Source: a bacterium
GTDB taxonomy: Bacteria > Orphanbacterota > Orphanbacteria > Orphanbacterales > Orphanbacteraceae
Reading direction: 5' to 3'
Assembly: GCA_025782575.1 (NCBI GenBank)
Contig: JALGYY010000047.1
Location: 62,001-126,000 of the forward strand
Length of the DNA stretch: 64,000 bases
Part shown: positions 1 to 7,620 of the stretch, piece by piece
How positions within the stretch are numbered: the stretch's first letter is position 1
Layout: each line of letters begins with the position of its first letter
Position numbers and translations under genes: made by a program
The notes under the pieces: generated by a model
The model's database searches: none
Told to the model about the DNA's origin: nothing
What the model saw: only the letters and a program-made list of their open reading frames with translations

Positions 1-1
1 A

Positions 2-94
2 TACCGTTCCTCCCGACCGTGCTCCACAGCCGGTGAAAACGACGAAGAGCATGGCTGCCGACAGTGCCTTCATAAGTATGGTGGCGTTTGTCAT
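2..94 (-). CDS. Partial lipoprotein, N-terminus only
   Basis: This is the start of a minus-strand gene cut off by the window edge and too short for ordinary ORF calling. The ATG at 94 is preceded by an AAAAGGG stretch that can serve as a ribosome binding site. The visible 31 codons read as a short polar start, a hydrophobic core (LSAAMLFVVF) and a lipobox TGC with Cys at about residue 23, followed by a Gly/Ser-rich linker. That is a typical type II signal peptide, so the product is probably a membrane-anchored lipoprotein. Its function cannot be told. It is divergent from the subtilase at 276, leaving a 181-bp promoter region (95-275) between them. Confidence 0.55.
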   Translation of the reverse strand, partial: MTNATILMKALSAAMLFVVFTGCGARSGGTV

Positions 95-275
95 GATCCC
101 TTTTCAACTTGGAACGAGAACCGTTCAGAGTCAGTTTCATACAGCAGGAAAGCGTTGTCAAAGGAGAAGGACTTTCACACCAAGCCTTCATCCTGTGGTA
201 AAATATGGGCCAGCCCATCCCCCAAGGCAGACAGTCTCCCGGATAACCAATTTGACCCTATGAAGGAGTCTATCC

Positions 276-2081
276 ATGCGTCTCCGTTTGAAGAGTTCAG
301 CTGGACACCTGACGACAATTGCTCTCGGATTTCTGTTCCTGCTTGCCTGGGGCGGTTCGGCCGCGGCCGGCACCGATGCTTGGCGGGACAAGATCCAGGC
401 GGGCCTCCTGGAAGAGGCTACGACTCTGGAGACCGAGTTTCTCGTCTTTCTCGGCGAGCAGGCTGATCTTTCGGCGGCGGCCCTGATGGGGACGAAATTA
501 GAGAAAGGTCGCTACGTTTTCGAAACGCTGAGCCGTACGGCCGATCTTACACAGGCCTCTCTTCTGAATGTACTCGAGGGGGAAGGGGTGCCACATCGAC
601 CCTACTGGGTGGCCAATATGGTCTGGGTCAAAGGGGACGCTACGCTCGTAGAACGAATGGCGGAGCGAGCGGATGTGCGGGGCGTTTACGCGAATCCGAT
701 CGTCCAGTTTGAACAGCCTGTGGCGATCGAGGCGGGCGCACCGAAGGTGGCGGGAATCGAATGGAACATCTCCCAGGTGAACGGCCCGAACGTCTGGGCC
801 ATGGGGAACACCGGACAGGGGACGGTGGTCGGGGGAATCGACACGGGCTATGACTGGGATCACCCGGCCGTTATCGATCAGTATCGTGGTTGGGACGGTG
901 TCTCGGCCGATCATAATTACAATTGGCACGACGCGATTCACTCGGGGAGCGGCGGGTCGTGCGGGCTTGACTCGGCTGTTCCTTGCGATGACCACGGACA
1001 TGGTACTCACACGATGGGGACCATGGTGGGAGATGACGGCGGCAGCAATCAGATCGGCCTCGCTCCGGGCGCGAAGTGGGTCGGTTGCCGTTGCATGGAT
1101 GTGGGCTTCGGTACGCCTGCGCGCTACACGGAGTGTCTCGAGTGGATGATCGCCCCCACCGATCTGAACGACATGTTCCCCGACCCGTCGAAAGCACCCG
1201 ACGTGATCAATAATTCGTGGAGCTGCCCCCCTAGCGAGGGGTGCACCGATCCACTCGTCATGCAGACAGTGGTTGAGAATGTGAAGGCGGCGGGAATCGT
1301 CGTTGTAGTGAGTGCGGGGAATTCGGGATCGGCTTGCAGCACGGTCGAAGATCCGATCGCTATTTATGAAGCATCGTTTTCAGTCGGTGCGACTGACGAC
1401 AATGACGACATTGCAGGCTTCAGCAGCCGCGGTCCTGTCACTTCGGACGGCAGCAATCGTATGAAACCTCAGGTGAGCGCGCCGGGAGTGATCGTCCGTT
1501 CCTGCGTTCCGGGTACCGGTTATACCAGCCTGAGCGGGACGAGCATGGCAGGGCCACACGTGGCCGCGGCGGCTGCGCTTGTGATCGCCGCGAATCCCGT
1601 TCTCCAGGGGCAGGTCGACAATGTCGAAAGCATTCTCGAGCAGACGGCGCTTGCCCGTACCACTACCCAGACTTGTGGCGGTGTTCCGGGAACGAGCATT
1701 CCGAATAACACATACGGCTGGGGGCGGATTGACGCGCTGGCCGCTGTAAATGAAGCAATCAGCCAGGCGGTTTCGGTGGATGGCGCAAACGCCGTTCCCG
1801 CCCGCTATTCTCTCTCCGCAGCCATGCCGAATCCCTTCAACCCGCGCACTACCATTCGATTCGACATCCCGGAGCGTAGCGATGTTTCGATCCGTGTGTT
1901 TGATGTGGTCGGCCGTGAAGTGCGCCCCCTGATCAGCAGAACGAACCTCGAGGCAGGTCGGCACTCCGTCGATTGGAACGGTCTCGACAGTCGTGGCGAC
2001 GACGTACCGTCAGGCATCTACTTCTATCGCATGAACGCCGGCGAATTCCAGTCGACCGGCCGGATGGTTCTGGTTCGGTGA
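276..2081 (+). CDS. Secreted subtilisin-like serine protease with FlgD-like C-terminal domain
   Basis: A peptidase of the S8 (subtilase) family, exported and probably cell-surface or extracellular. Residues 1-32 form a signal peptide (hydrophobic core IALGFLFLLAW, AAA cleavage area). Residues 60-150 look like an inhibitor-type propeptide. The catalytic triad is visible: Asp in GGIDTGYDWDHPA, His in DDHGHGTHTMG and Ser in SLSGTSMAGPHVAAAAAL, with the oxyanion Asn in NNSWSC. After about residue 520 comes a 85-residue FlgD-Ig/type-A-sorting-like domain (AMPNPFNPRTTIRF, then SVDWNGLDSRG and SGIYFYRM). Similar domains end the proteins at 12921 and 31260, suggesting a shared export or surface-anchoring route. 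The start is set by AAGGAG seven bases before ATG. Confidence 0.92.
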   Translation: MRLRLKSSAGHLTTIALGFLFLLAWGGSAAAGTDAWRDKIQAGLLEEATTLETEFLVFLGEQADLSAAALMGTKLEKGRYVFETLSRTADLTQASLLNVLEGEGVPHRPYWVANMVWVKGDATLVERMAERADVRGVYANPIVQFEQPVAIEAGAPKVAGIEWNISQVNGPNVWAMGNTGQGTVVGGIDTGYDWDHPAVIDQYRGWDGVSADHNYNWHDAIHSGSGGSCGLDSAVPCDDHGHGTHTMGTMVGDDGGSNQIGLAPGAKWVGCRCMDVGFGTPARYTECLEWMIAPTDLNDMFPDPSKAPDVINNSWSCPPSEGCTDPLVMQTVVENVKAAGIVVVVSAGNSGSACSTVEDPIAIYEASFSVGATDDNDDIAGFSSRGPVTSDGSNRMKPQVSAPGVIVRSCVPGTGYTSLSGTSMAGPHVAAAAALVIAANPVLQGQVDNVESILEQTALARTTTQTCGGVPGTSIPNNTYGWGRIDALAAVNEAISQAVSVDGANAVPARYSLSAAMPNPFNPRTTIRFDIPERSDVSIRVFDVVGREVRPLISRTNLEAGRHSVDWNGLDSRGDDVPSGIYFYRMNAGEFQSTGRMVLVR

Positions 2082-2190
2082 TACGGGACGGCCGGCCAAG
2101 CCATTCTTCTTATCGAGTCCGGCGCGCTTTCACCACCATTGAAAAGCCGCGGCTGTTCCGGTATTCTAAGCCGGTTAGACGAATTGTCAC

Positions 2191-2348
2191 GACTCGGTGG
2201 TCAACCGGAAGCCGGTGAGAATCCGGCGCGGCCCCGCCACTGTATGCGGTGACGAAACCCGAAACGAACCACTGGAAGCCGCCCGCCGGCGACCGGGAAG
2301 GATCGGGGAGTAGGGAGACCCGCAAGCCAGGAGACCGACCCCTGAGTC
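2191..2348 (+). ncRNA. Cobalamin (B12) riboswitch
   Basis: The leader before the gene at 2511 carries the hallmark parts of the adenosylcobalamin riboswitch: GCCGGTGAGAATCCGGC followed directly by GCGGCCCCGCCACTGT (2210-2243), and the B12-box-like AAGCCAGGAGACCGACC (2324-2340). GACTC at 2191-2195 can pair with GAGTC at 2344-2348 to close the outer P1 helix. About 160 bases then separate it from the start codon. In this class, cobalamin binding normally lowers expression. A downstream expression platform is not obvious to me; sequestration of the AGGAGG at 2501 is possible. Confidence 0.93.
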
Positions 2349-2510
2349 CGGAAGCCGGAGTGAACGATCGCTTCAGGGCTTCCATTCTTCCCAGCCTTCG
2401 TGGGCAAGGACTTGGGGATCGGCCGCCGTGTTTCGATTTCTACAGAGCGACCGCACCTCTTTTCGTTGCCTCCCGGTTGGGTTTCATAGCCCTGTTCCCA
2501 GGAGGTTATC

Positions 2511-3329
2511 ATGCTGAACATTTATTGGCGCCAAGCGTGTCGGACATTACCGGTGGCGATGGCACTGTCTGTTTCATTACTAGCGGTTTCACAGGCACAT
2601 GCCGGCTTCCCCGACACGGGCCAGCAGAATCTGGAAGTCGATCGCTCGGACGGAAGCATTATTGCCTGGGCTTCCGGCGTGGCCGGGTTCGATCGAGGGC
2701 CGGTCGACTACCAGAACCCGGGGCTCGGTGATGCGTCGTTCGGTACGGATACCGACCCTCTCGGATCGTCAGGCACCCCGTTCAGCCTGGGGGACGGCGG
2801 ATGGATCACGTTCACATTCGACGCGCCCATACTGAACGGTGCCGGGGCGGACTTCGTCGTGTTCGAAAACGCTTTCGAGTTCGGCGGACTGGTATTCATG
2901 GAACTCGGCTTTGTCGAAGTGAGCAGCGACGGTGCCCTGTTCTCGCGCATGCCGGCGCTCTCCAGAAAAGCAGCCCCCACAGGTCCGTTCGACGGCTCCG
3001 ATCCTGCCGACTTCTATAACCTGGCTGGAAACTTTGTGGGTGGGACGGCGTTCGACCTGGAAGATCTGATTACGGCAGGTGATCCGAATGTTGTCGGCGG
3101 CCAGGTTGATCTGACAGCAATTACGCATATACGCGTAGTCGATGGGGTGGGAGACATCGTCGGTCCGGGCGCGACAACCGACTGCCTGAACCGGCCGGTG
3201 TCCGACGCCTACCCGACCGCGTTCGCGAGCGGTGGGTTCGACGCTACCGGGGTGGGCGTGATTCACTCCGTCCCGAGCACGTCTACAGAATCTGTCAGCT
3301 GGGGGGATGTGAAGAGCATTTTCCGCTAA
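2511..3329 (+). CDS. Secreted protein under cobalamin riboswitch control, function unknown
   Basis: 272 residues with a signal peptide (residues 1-32, core ALSVSLLAVS, then AHA). The mature part is rich in Gly, Asp and Phe and contains GDGGWITFTFDAPILNGAGADFVVFENAFEFGG, here summarised as a GADFVVFEN motif near residues 118-126, and a DLTAITHIRVVDGVGD segment. I recognise this as a family of predicted all-beta surface proteins annotated only as cell surface protein. I recall such genes beside B12 riboswitches and TonB receptors, so a role in corrinoid capture is plausible but unproven. No TonB receptor or BtuCDF gene lies in this window. AGGAGG lies seven bases before the ATG. Confidence 0.8.
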   Translation: MLNIYWRQACRTLPVAMALSVSLLAVSQAHAGFPDTGQQNLEVDRSDGSIIAWASGVAGFDRGPVDYQNPGLGDASFGTDTDPLGSSGTPFSLGDGGWITFTFDAPILNGAGADFVVFENAFEFGGLVFMELGFVEVSSDGALFSRMPALSRKAAPTGPFDGSDPADFYNLAGNFVGGTAFDLEDLITAGDPNVVGGQVDLTAITHIRVVDGVGDIVGPGATTDCLNRPVSDAYPTAFASGGFDATGVGVIHSVPSTSTESVSWGDVKSIFR

Positions 3330-3388
3330 GCAGAACGGAAGGTTCCGGTGAGGGGGCGGCGCGAGCGGCCGTCTCCCTGTCGGACCTG

Positions 3389-3931
3389 CTACAAGTCGGC
3401 TTCGAGCAACTCGAACGCACGCTGGGCGCCGCTTGCCACCCTGTATAGCTCCTCAGCGTGTTGGGGTGCAAACCGTTCTGCGAAGATGTGGTCGAAATAG
3501 CGTAGAAGTGGATCGAAGTACCCGTCGGTATTCAGCAGCACGACCGGCTTGTCATGAAGTCCGAGCTGGCGAAGAGTAATCTCCTCGACCACCTCCTCGA
3601 GCGTGCCGAATCCGCCGGGAAGTGCGAGAAAGGCGTCCGCCCGTTCTTCCATTATTTTTTTTCGATCCCGGAGATTACTCGTTACGATCAATTCGTCCGC
3701 ATCGGTGTAAGCGAGTTCCCTGTCGCGCAGCGCTTCGGGTATAACTCCGACGACCTTCCCGCCGTGCTCGTGGCTCGTACGAGCCAGAACGCCCATGAGA
3801 CCAACGTTCGCGCCTCCGTAAATAAGCGTGTAGCCCCGTGATGCCATCACGGCCCCCACCTGGCGTGCGGATTCATAGAATATCCGGCGTGCCGAATCAC
3901 TCGACGCACAGTAAACGCAGATCGATTTCAT
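3389..3931 (-). CDS. LOG-family protein (TIGR00730; nucleoside monophosphate phosphoribohydrolase)
   Basis: A Rossmann-fold protein of the LOG / lysine-decarboxylase-like family, about 180 residues, the usual length. The family hydrolyses cytokinin riboside 5'-monophosphates or other nucleotides to base and ribose phosphate. Diagnostic parts are ICVYCASS at the N-terminus, LIYGGANVGLMG, RDRKKIM and the active-site motif PGGFGTLEEVVEE with its catalytic Arg and Glu context. I chose the ATG at 3931 (MKSICVYC) because the family begins there. A GTG at 3955 would add eight residues. The gene is convergent with the riboswitch-controlled gene, with no clear terminator between them. The true substrate in this organism is unknown. 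Confidence 0.93.
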   Translation of the reverse strand: MKSICVYCASSDSARRIFYESARQVGAVMASRGYTLIYGGANVGLMGVLARTSHEHGGKVVGVIPEALRDRELAYTDADELIVTSNLRDRKKIMEERADAFLALPGGFGTLEEVVEEITLRQLGLHDKPVVLLNTDGYFDPLLRYFDHIFAERFAPQHAEELYRVASGAQRAFELLEADL

Positions 3932-3987
3932 GTAGAGAGAGTAAACTCTGGACACGGTCGGCGCAAGTCAGTGGCGCAGAAAACGGT

Positions 3988-4467
3988 TCAGCCCCCGCCT
4001 TTCATTTTGGCCATGAAATCCTCGGCCCGTTTGGCGATCTCCCCGTCGGTCAGATCTTCCTTTTTCGTGGCGAACGACCAGATATGACCGAATGGGTCCT
4101 TTATCATGCCGTAGCGGTCGCCCCAGAACGCGTTTTCGAGGGGGTAGCGAACTGTGGCGCCCGCCTCGATCGCCCCGTTGAACATGGCGTCGCAATCTTC
4201 CGTGTAGACGTGGACGTTACAGGTCGTCCCTCCAACGGTAGCGGGAGACTGGCATCCCTCTTCCATACCGGGAAACTCGCCCGAAATCATTACGATCGAG
4301 TTGCCGATTCTGATCTGACCGTGCATGAGGGTGCCGCCGGGACCGGGCATGCGCATGACTTCTTCCGCGCCGAGTGCCTTCATGTACCAGTCCATCCCCG
4401 CGTTGCCGTCTTCCACGACAATATGCGCAGAAACGGAATTAAAACCGTCCGGGATCGCTTTCGGCAT
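3988..4467 (-). CDS. VOC-family protein (PhnB/glyoxalase-like)
   Basis: A 159-residue vicinal-oxygen-chelate fold protein of the PhnB-like branch: SVSAHIVVEDGNAGMDWYMKALGAEE at the first beta-alpha-beta unit, then HGQIRIGNSIVMISGE, NVHVYTEDCDAMFNGAIEAGA and the closing GDRYGMIKDPFGHIWSFAT. These modules make a metal-binding beta-barrel used by glyoxalases, dioxygenases and resistance proteins. This sub-branch mostly lacks a known substrate. The product is cytosolic, with no signal peptide. It lies 12 bp upstream of nothing on its strand except the SRPBCC gene at 5043, which ends 12 bases before its start, so the two are probably co-transcribed. AAAGGGA precedes the ATG. Confidence 0.9.
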   Translation of the reverse strand: MPKAIPDGFNSVSAHIVVEDGNAGMDWYMKALGAEEVMRMPGPGGTLMHGQIRIGNSIVMISGEFPGMEEGCQSPATVGGTTCNVHVYTEDCDAMFNGAIEAGATVRYPLENAFWGDRYGMIKDPFGHIWSFATKKEDLTDGEIAKRAEDFMAKMKGGG

Positions 4468-4479
4468 GTCATTTCCCTT

Positions 4480-5043
4480 TCAAGGTTTCGTTGGTCGGGA
4501 GGTCAGGTGTTGGCCACCTTCCACCCAGGGTTTGAGCCGGCCGATGAGAAAGTGCCTCCACACGTCTTCAACCACTCCCGCCGTTTTCTCGTCTATCTGG
4601 CCTGATATGTTCCCTTCAAAATGAAGAACCGTGCTGTCTCCATCAGCTTCAAACTCCAATGTCATAACGAAGTCGATCGCCTGACCGGTCAATCCGAGCG
4701 GGCCGTGCATGCGAAGCATTTTGCCTCGATCGGCAATGATCACATCGGCATGTATCGCGCCGTTACCATCTTCGTCGAAGATCTCGATGAAGTGACCGCC
4801 CGGCTTCGGCTCGATCACGAGCTTGACCGGCTTTTCCGAATGGTGATGGTCCCACCAGCCACTGACGTCGCCGGTAGCGGCGTCAAAGATCTCGGTCGGC
4901 TCACCTGGGAAGTTTACGTCGAAGCCGATAGCATAACCCCAGTCGTGCACGACCACATCGGCTGTGGCGGGGCGGACAAACGGGCATGATGCAATAGCGA
5001 GGAACAGCAAGAGACTACCTGAATACGAAAGAGTTCTGGTCAT
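4480..5043 (-). CDS. Exported SRPBCC/AHSA1-like domain protein
   Basis: 187 residues with an N-terminal signal peptide (SLLLFLAIASCPF then ATA at about residue 28). The rest is a START/Bet v1-like (SRPBCC) domain: FPGEPTEIFDAATGDVSGWWDHH, the GGHFIEIFDEDGNGAIHADVI strand pair, MRMHGPLGL, and the C-terminal helix KTAGVVEDVWRHFLIGRLKPWVEGG. Such domains form a hydrophobic pocket for lipophilic ligands. An exported copy is less usual than cytosolic AHSA1 proteins and its ligand is unknown. A Cys in the signal region (ASCP) is a poor lipobox, so secretion to the periplasm is preferred. GGAGGG lies 11 bases before the ATG. Confidence 0.82.
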   Translation of the reverse strand: MTRTLSYSGSLLLFLAIASCPFVRPATADVVVHDWGYAIGFDVNFPGEPTEIFDAATGDVSGWWDHHHSEKPVKLVIEPKPGGHFIEIFDEDGNGAIHADVIIADRGKMLRMHGPLGLTGQAIDFVMTLEFEADGDSTVLHFEGNISGQIDEKTAGVVEDVWRHFLIGRLKPWVEGGQHLTSRPTKP

Positions 5044-5120
5044 CTCGATGGAAACCCTCCTCGTTACCGGTGTGACAAGTCAAAAGCGTCGAAGCATCAG
5101 GGAGTGGGCAAGCCTGTCGT

Positions 5121-5807
5121 TCAGCAAGTTCCTTCGTTTACCAGCTGTGCCATCTCCATCATTGCAGCCAGATCCTGCCGCCGCCCGGTATTGGCGAAAA
5201 TATTTTGCAAATTGTTGATGAGCCGAATGAGCCATTGGCGGTGCGTAGCGGGGAGAAGCAACTGATCCGTAGGGTGATACCGTTCCCCAGTACACTTCTC
5301 AATGAGCGCGAAAGCATCTTCTCGGGAGAGCAGTCGGCCCCCGTGAAACGGATCGATCATCTGCAGTCTGCCATCACAGCTTACGGCCACGAGGAAGTGG
5401 CCGGGGGCGTTGATTCCATAAGCCCGCAAGCCGAGCCGTTCAGCGATCGCCTTGTAAATGAGCGCGAGCGTGATCGGAATACCACGGCGCCTGGTAAGTA
5501 CAACGGGGAGATAGCTGTTCCCGGGATCATAATAATCTCTGGTGGCGCCCCGGAACCCCTCTTCGACGAACATGATCTGATGAAGGTGGGCGAGATAGGC
5601 TCGGTCCGATCCGCTCGAAACACGATCTCGGATCCGCTGCGCGATTTTCTCCAGACGGTTCTCGATGTCGGTGAGAAGCGGGTCGCCCAGTTCATGGGCC
5701 GAGACGGCTGTGGCCGCACCAAGCAGTCCGGCGGTCGTGTCGAGTGTGGGGATGTGGTCGGCGAGCATCTCGAATGAATCGTCTCGGCAGTATGTGGGAG
5801 AATGCAT
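5121..5807 (-). CDS. SirB1-like transglutaminase-fold protein
   Basis: 228 residues matching the SirB1/transglutaminase-like family: LAHLHQIMFVEEGFRGATRDYYDPGNSYLPVVLTRRRGIPITLALIYKAIAERLGL (family core, residues about 75-130), GINAPGHFLVAV and the DPFHGGRLLSREDAF segment. A short C-terminal helical part (LIRLINNLQNIFANTGRRQDLAAMMEMAQLV) is the usual TPR-like tail, cut short relative to longer homologues. Members are cytosolic and of unknown biochemical function. The canonical catalytic Cys of transglutaminases is replaced in this family. It is divergent from the methyltransferase at 5879, separated by 71 bp. Confidence 0.88.
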   Translation of the reverse strand: MHSPTYCRDDSFEMLADHIPTLDTTAGLLGAATAVSAHELGDPLLTDIENRLEKIAQRIRDRVSSGSDRAYLAHLHQIMFVEEGFRGATRDYYDPGNSYLPVVLTRRRGIPITLALIYKAIAERLGLRAYGINAPGHFLVAVSCDGRLQMIDPFHGGRLLSREDAFALIEKCTGERYHPTDQLLLPATHRQWLIRLINNLQNIFANTGRRQDLAAMMEMAQLVNEGTC

Positions 5808-5878
5808 AATGAAAGTATAGCGTGTTTGAAGTTCCTGTACAACGCTCCATGCCCCCCGGCCTGCTATACTGATGACTC

Positions 5879-6625
5879 ATGAAAATCGATCCCGCCAGCC
5901 GATTCGATGGAACAGTGAAAGATTATCATCTCTACCGTGCCGGCTATCCGCCGGCACTATTCGACTGGCTGTTTCGGACCGTGACTTCGGGGCGGAAGTC
6001 GAAAATCGCCGACATCGGTTGCGGCACCGGCATATCGACACGGGCGCTCGCTGAAGCGGGTGCAGAAGTTACGGGTGTCGACCCGAATCGGGAGATGCTC
6101 GACTGTGCGCGGTCCATCGGGGGGGGCGCAAAATACCGGGAGGGGATGGCGAACGACACCGGCCTTACAGGCCGCGCGTTCGATCTTGTGACCGCAGCTC
6201 AGTCCTTCCACTGGTTCGATCCCGACACCTGCCTGCCCGAATTCAGGCGGATTCTACGATCAGGTGGCGCGGTCGCTGCGTTCTGGAACTGCCAGGAGAA
6301 TTCACCGTTCCTGGCTGATTACGATCAGATGCTTCGCGAGCATTGCACCGAGTATAGGGGCTCGTCGAACTGGTCAGCCACGATCGAGAGGATCAGGGCC
6401 TCATCCAGCACAGAAAACGTCCGTGAAGCTGCCTTTCCGAACAGCCAGGAGTTTGATGCAGACGGCCTCCTGGGCCGGGTCAAGTCGTGTTCGTACGTGC
6501 GGCACGGAGTGGCGAGGCCCGATCGACTCGAACAGGCGGTTAGGGGCCTGTCCTACAAACATCAGGCGGGCGGGCTCGTCCGTATGGAGTATAGAACTGC
6601 CATAATCTGCTGGAACCTGGCCTGA
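5879..6625 (+). CDS. Class I SAM-dependent methyltransferase
   Basis: A 248-residue Rossmann methyltransferase. Motif I is IADIGCGTGISTRALAEAGA (residues about 42-61), the acidic SAM ribose ligand is in VTGVDPNREML, and motif IV/post-I is AFDLVTAAQSFHWFDPD. The order and the AAQSFHWFD signature match the UbiE/YcgJ/TmtA-like family of methyltransferase type 11. The substrate cannot be read from sequence. It is the first gene on the plus strand after a divergent promoter, and the next plus gene follows after 114 bp, so it may be monocistronic. Confidence 0.9.
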   Translation: MKIDPASRFDGTVKDYHLYRAGYPPALFDWLFRTVTSGRKSKIADIGCGTGISTRALAEAGAEVTGVDPNREMLDCARSIGGGAKYREGMANDTGLTGRAFDLVTAAQSFHWFDPDTCLPEFRRILRSGGAVAAFWNCQENSPFLADYDQMLREHCTEYRGSSNWSATIERIRASSSTENVREAAFPNSQEFDADGLLGRVKSCSYVRHGVARPDRLEQAVRGLSYKHQAGGLVRMEYRTAIICWNLA

Positions 6626-6739
6626 ACACTCCGGAAGGGGAATATAGTATTGAACATTTCCCGGGTCGAAATCGTCTTCAAACTATGTAGTCGATAGTCT
6701 CAATATCGTAACAGGCCATTCCAATCGATGAGGTGCCTC

Positions 6740-7588
6740 ATGACACGATCACTGTTTTTCGCTGTAGTCACGTCGCTACTGCTTCTAGCCGTTCTTGGAG
6801 GGGGAGCAACCGTTCACGCCGGATGGGGCGACAAACGATACAAATTCGACGATTCGTTCGAGGCCGATCTTGATGGAATTGAAATTATCAACCTGACGAT
6901 CAAGAATGGTTCGATTCAGGTGGAAACCGTCGAGGGAACCGGCCGGATCGAGATCGACATGAAGGAAGATGTCCGGAAGTCCTCGAGGGACGACGCGGAG
7001 AAGCTCGCCGGTCAGGTGAAGATGGAAGGGGAACGGGCGGGGAACCGTCTTTTTCTGGAACTGGACTATGGCGATCTGAGAAAAAAAGACCGCGATCGCT
7101 ACTCCTGCAGTGTCGAAATCCGTCTGCCGAGCGATGTGGAGCTTCATCTGGAAACAACGAACGGCTCGATCAGAGTCGCTGAGATGGGAAAAGACATAGT
7201 AGCCACCACTACGAACGGATCGATCGAAATTGCCGGTTGCAAAGGGGAAGCCCGTCTTCGAACGACCAACGGCAGTGTGAAGGTCGGGAAGGTGGAGAAG
7301 GGGCTCGACGCCTACACGACGAACGGAAATATCAGAATTGCCGGAGTGGGGGGCGACGTAATCGGAAGAACGACCAACGGCAGCATCACATTTCATGTGG
7401 AGTCGGAAAGCAATTTCCGGATCGAAGCCAGCACGACGAACGGCAAGGTCAAGGACAGCTTGTCGGGAGGCGTATTTACCGCGACCTATAATAAGCGCCA
7501 TACCAAAATGGAAGGCGTGTACGGAAGCGCCAAGCACAAGGTTTCGCTTGAGACCACGAATGGATCAGTCAAGCTGGTTGATGCATAG
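6740..7588 (+). CDS. Secreted DUF4097-like beta-solenoid protein with TTNG repeats
   Basis: About 282 residues: signal peptide (core LFFAVVTSLLLLAVLG, VHA cleavage) and then a repetitive all-beta region. The motif TTNG[ST][IV] or a close variant recurs seven times at about 20-residue steps from residue 137 to the C-terminus (TTNGSIRV, TTNGSIEI, TTNGSVKV, TTNGNIRI, TTNGSITF, TTNGKVKD, TTNGSVKL). This is the DUF4097/DUF4098-type putative adhesin pattern, a right-handed beta helix in which each TTNG forms a turn. Role unknown; homologues are periplasmic or surface-exposed. The start at 6740 is favoured over 6728 because GAGG sits six bases before it. Confidence 0.85.
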   Translation: MTRSLFFAVVTSLLLLAVLGGGATVHAGWGDKRYKFDDSFEADLDGIEIINLTIKNGSIQVETVEGTGRIEIDMKEDVRKSSRDDAEKLAGQVKMEGERAGNRLFLELDYGDLRKKDRDRYSCSVEIRLPSDVELHLETTNGSIRVAEMGKDIVATTTNGSIEIAGCKGEARLRTTNGSVKVGKVEKGLDAYTTNGNIRIAGVGGDVIGRTTNGSITFHVESESNFRIEASTTNGKVKDSLSGGVFTATYNKRHTKMEGVYGSAKHKVSLETTNGSVKLVDA

Positions 7589-7620
7589 ATAAGTCGGCTC
7601 GGTTGGGAGGCGAGAACAAT

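Noticed and set aside
3838-4605. A 255-codon plus-strand frame opposite the VOC and SRPBCC genes.
   Set aside because: Both opposite-strand genes have clear family motifs; the plus frame has none and no plausible start.
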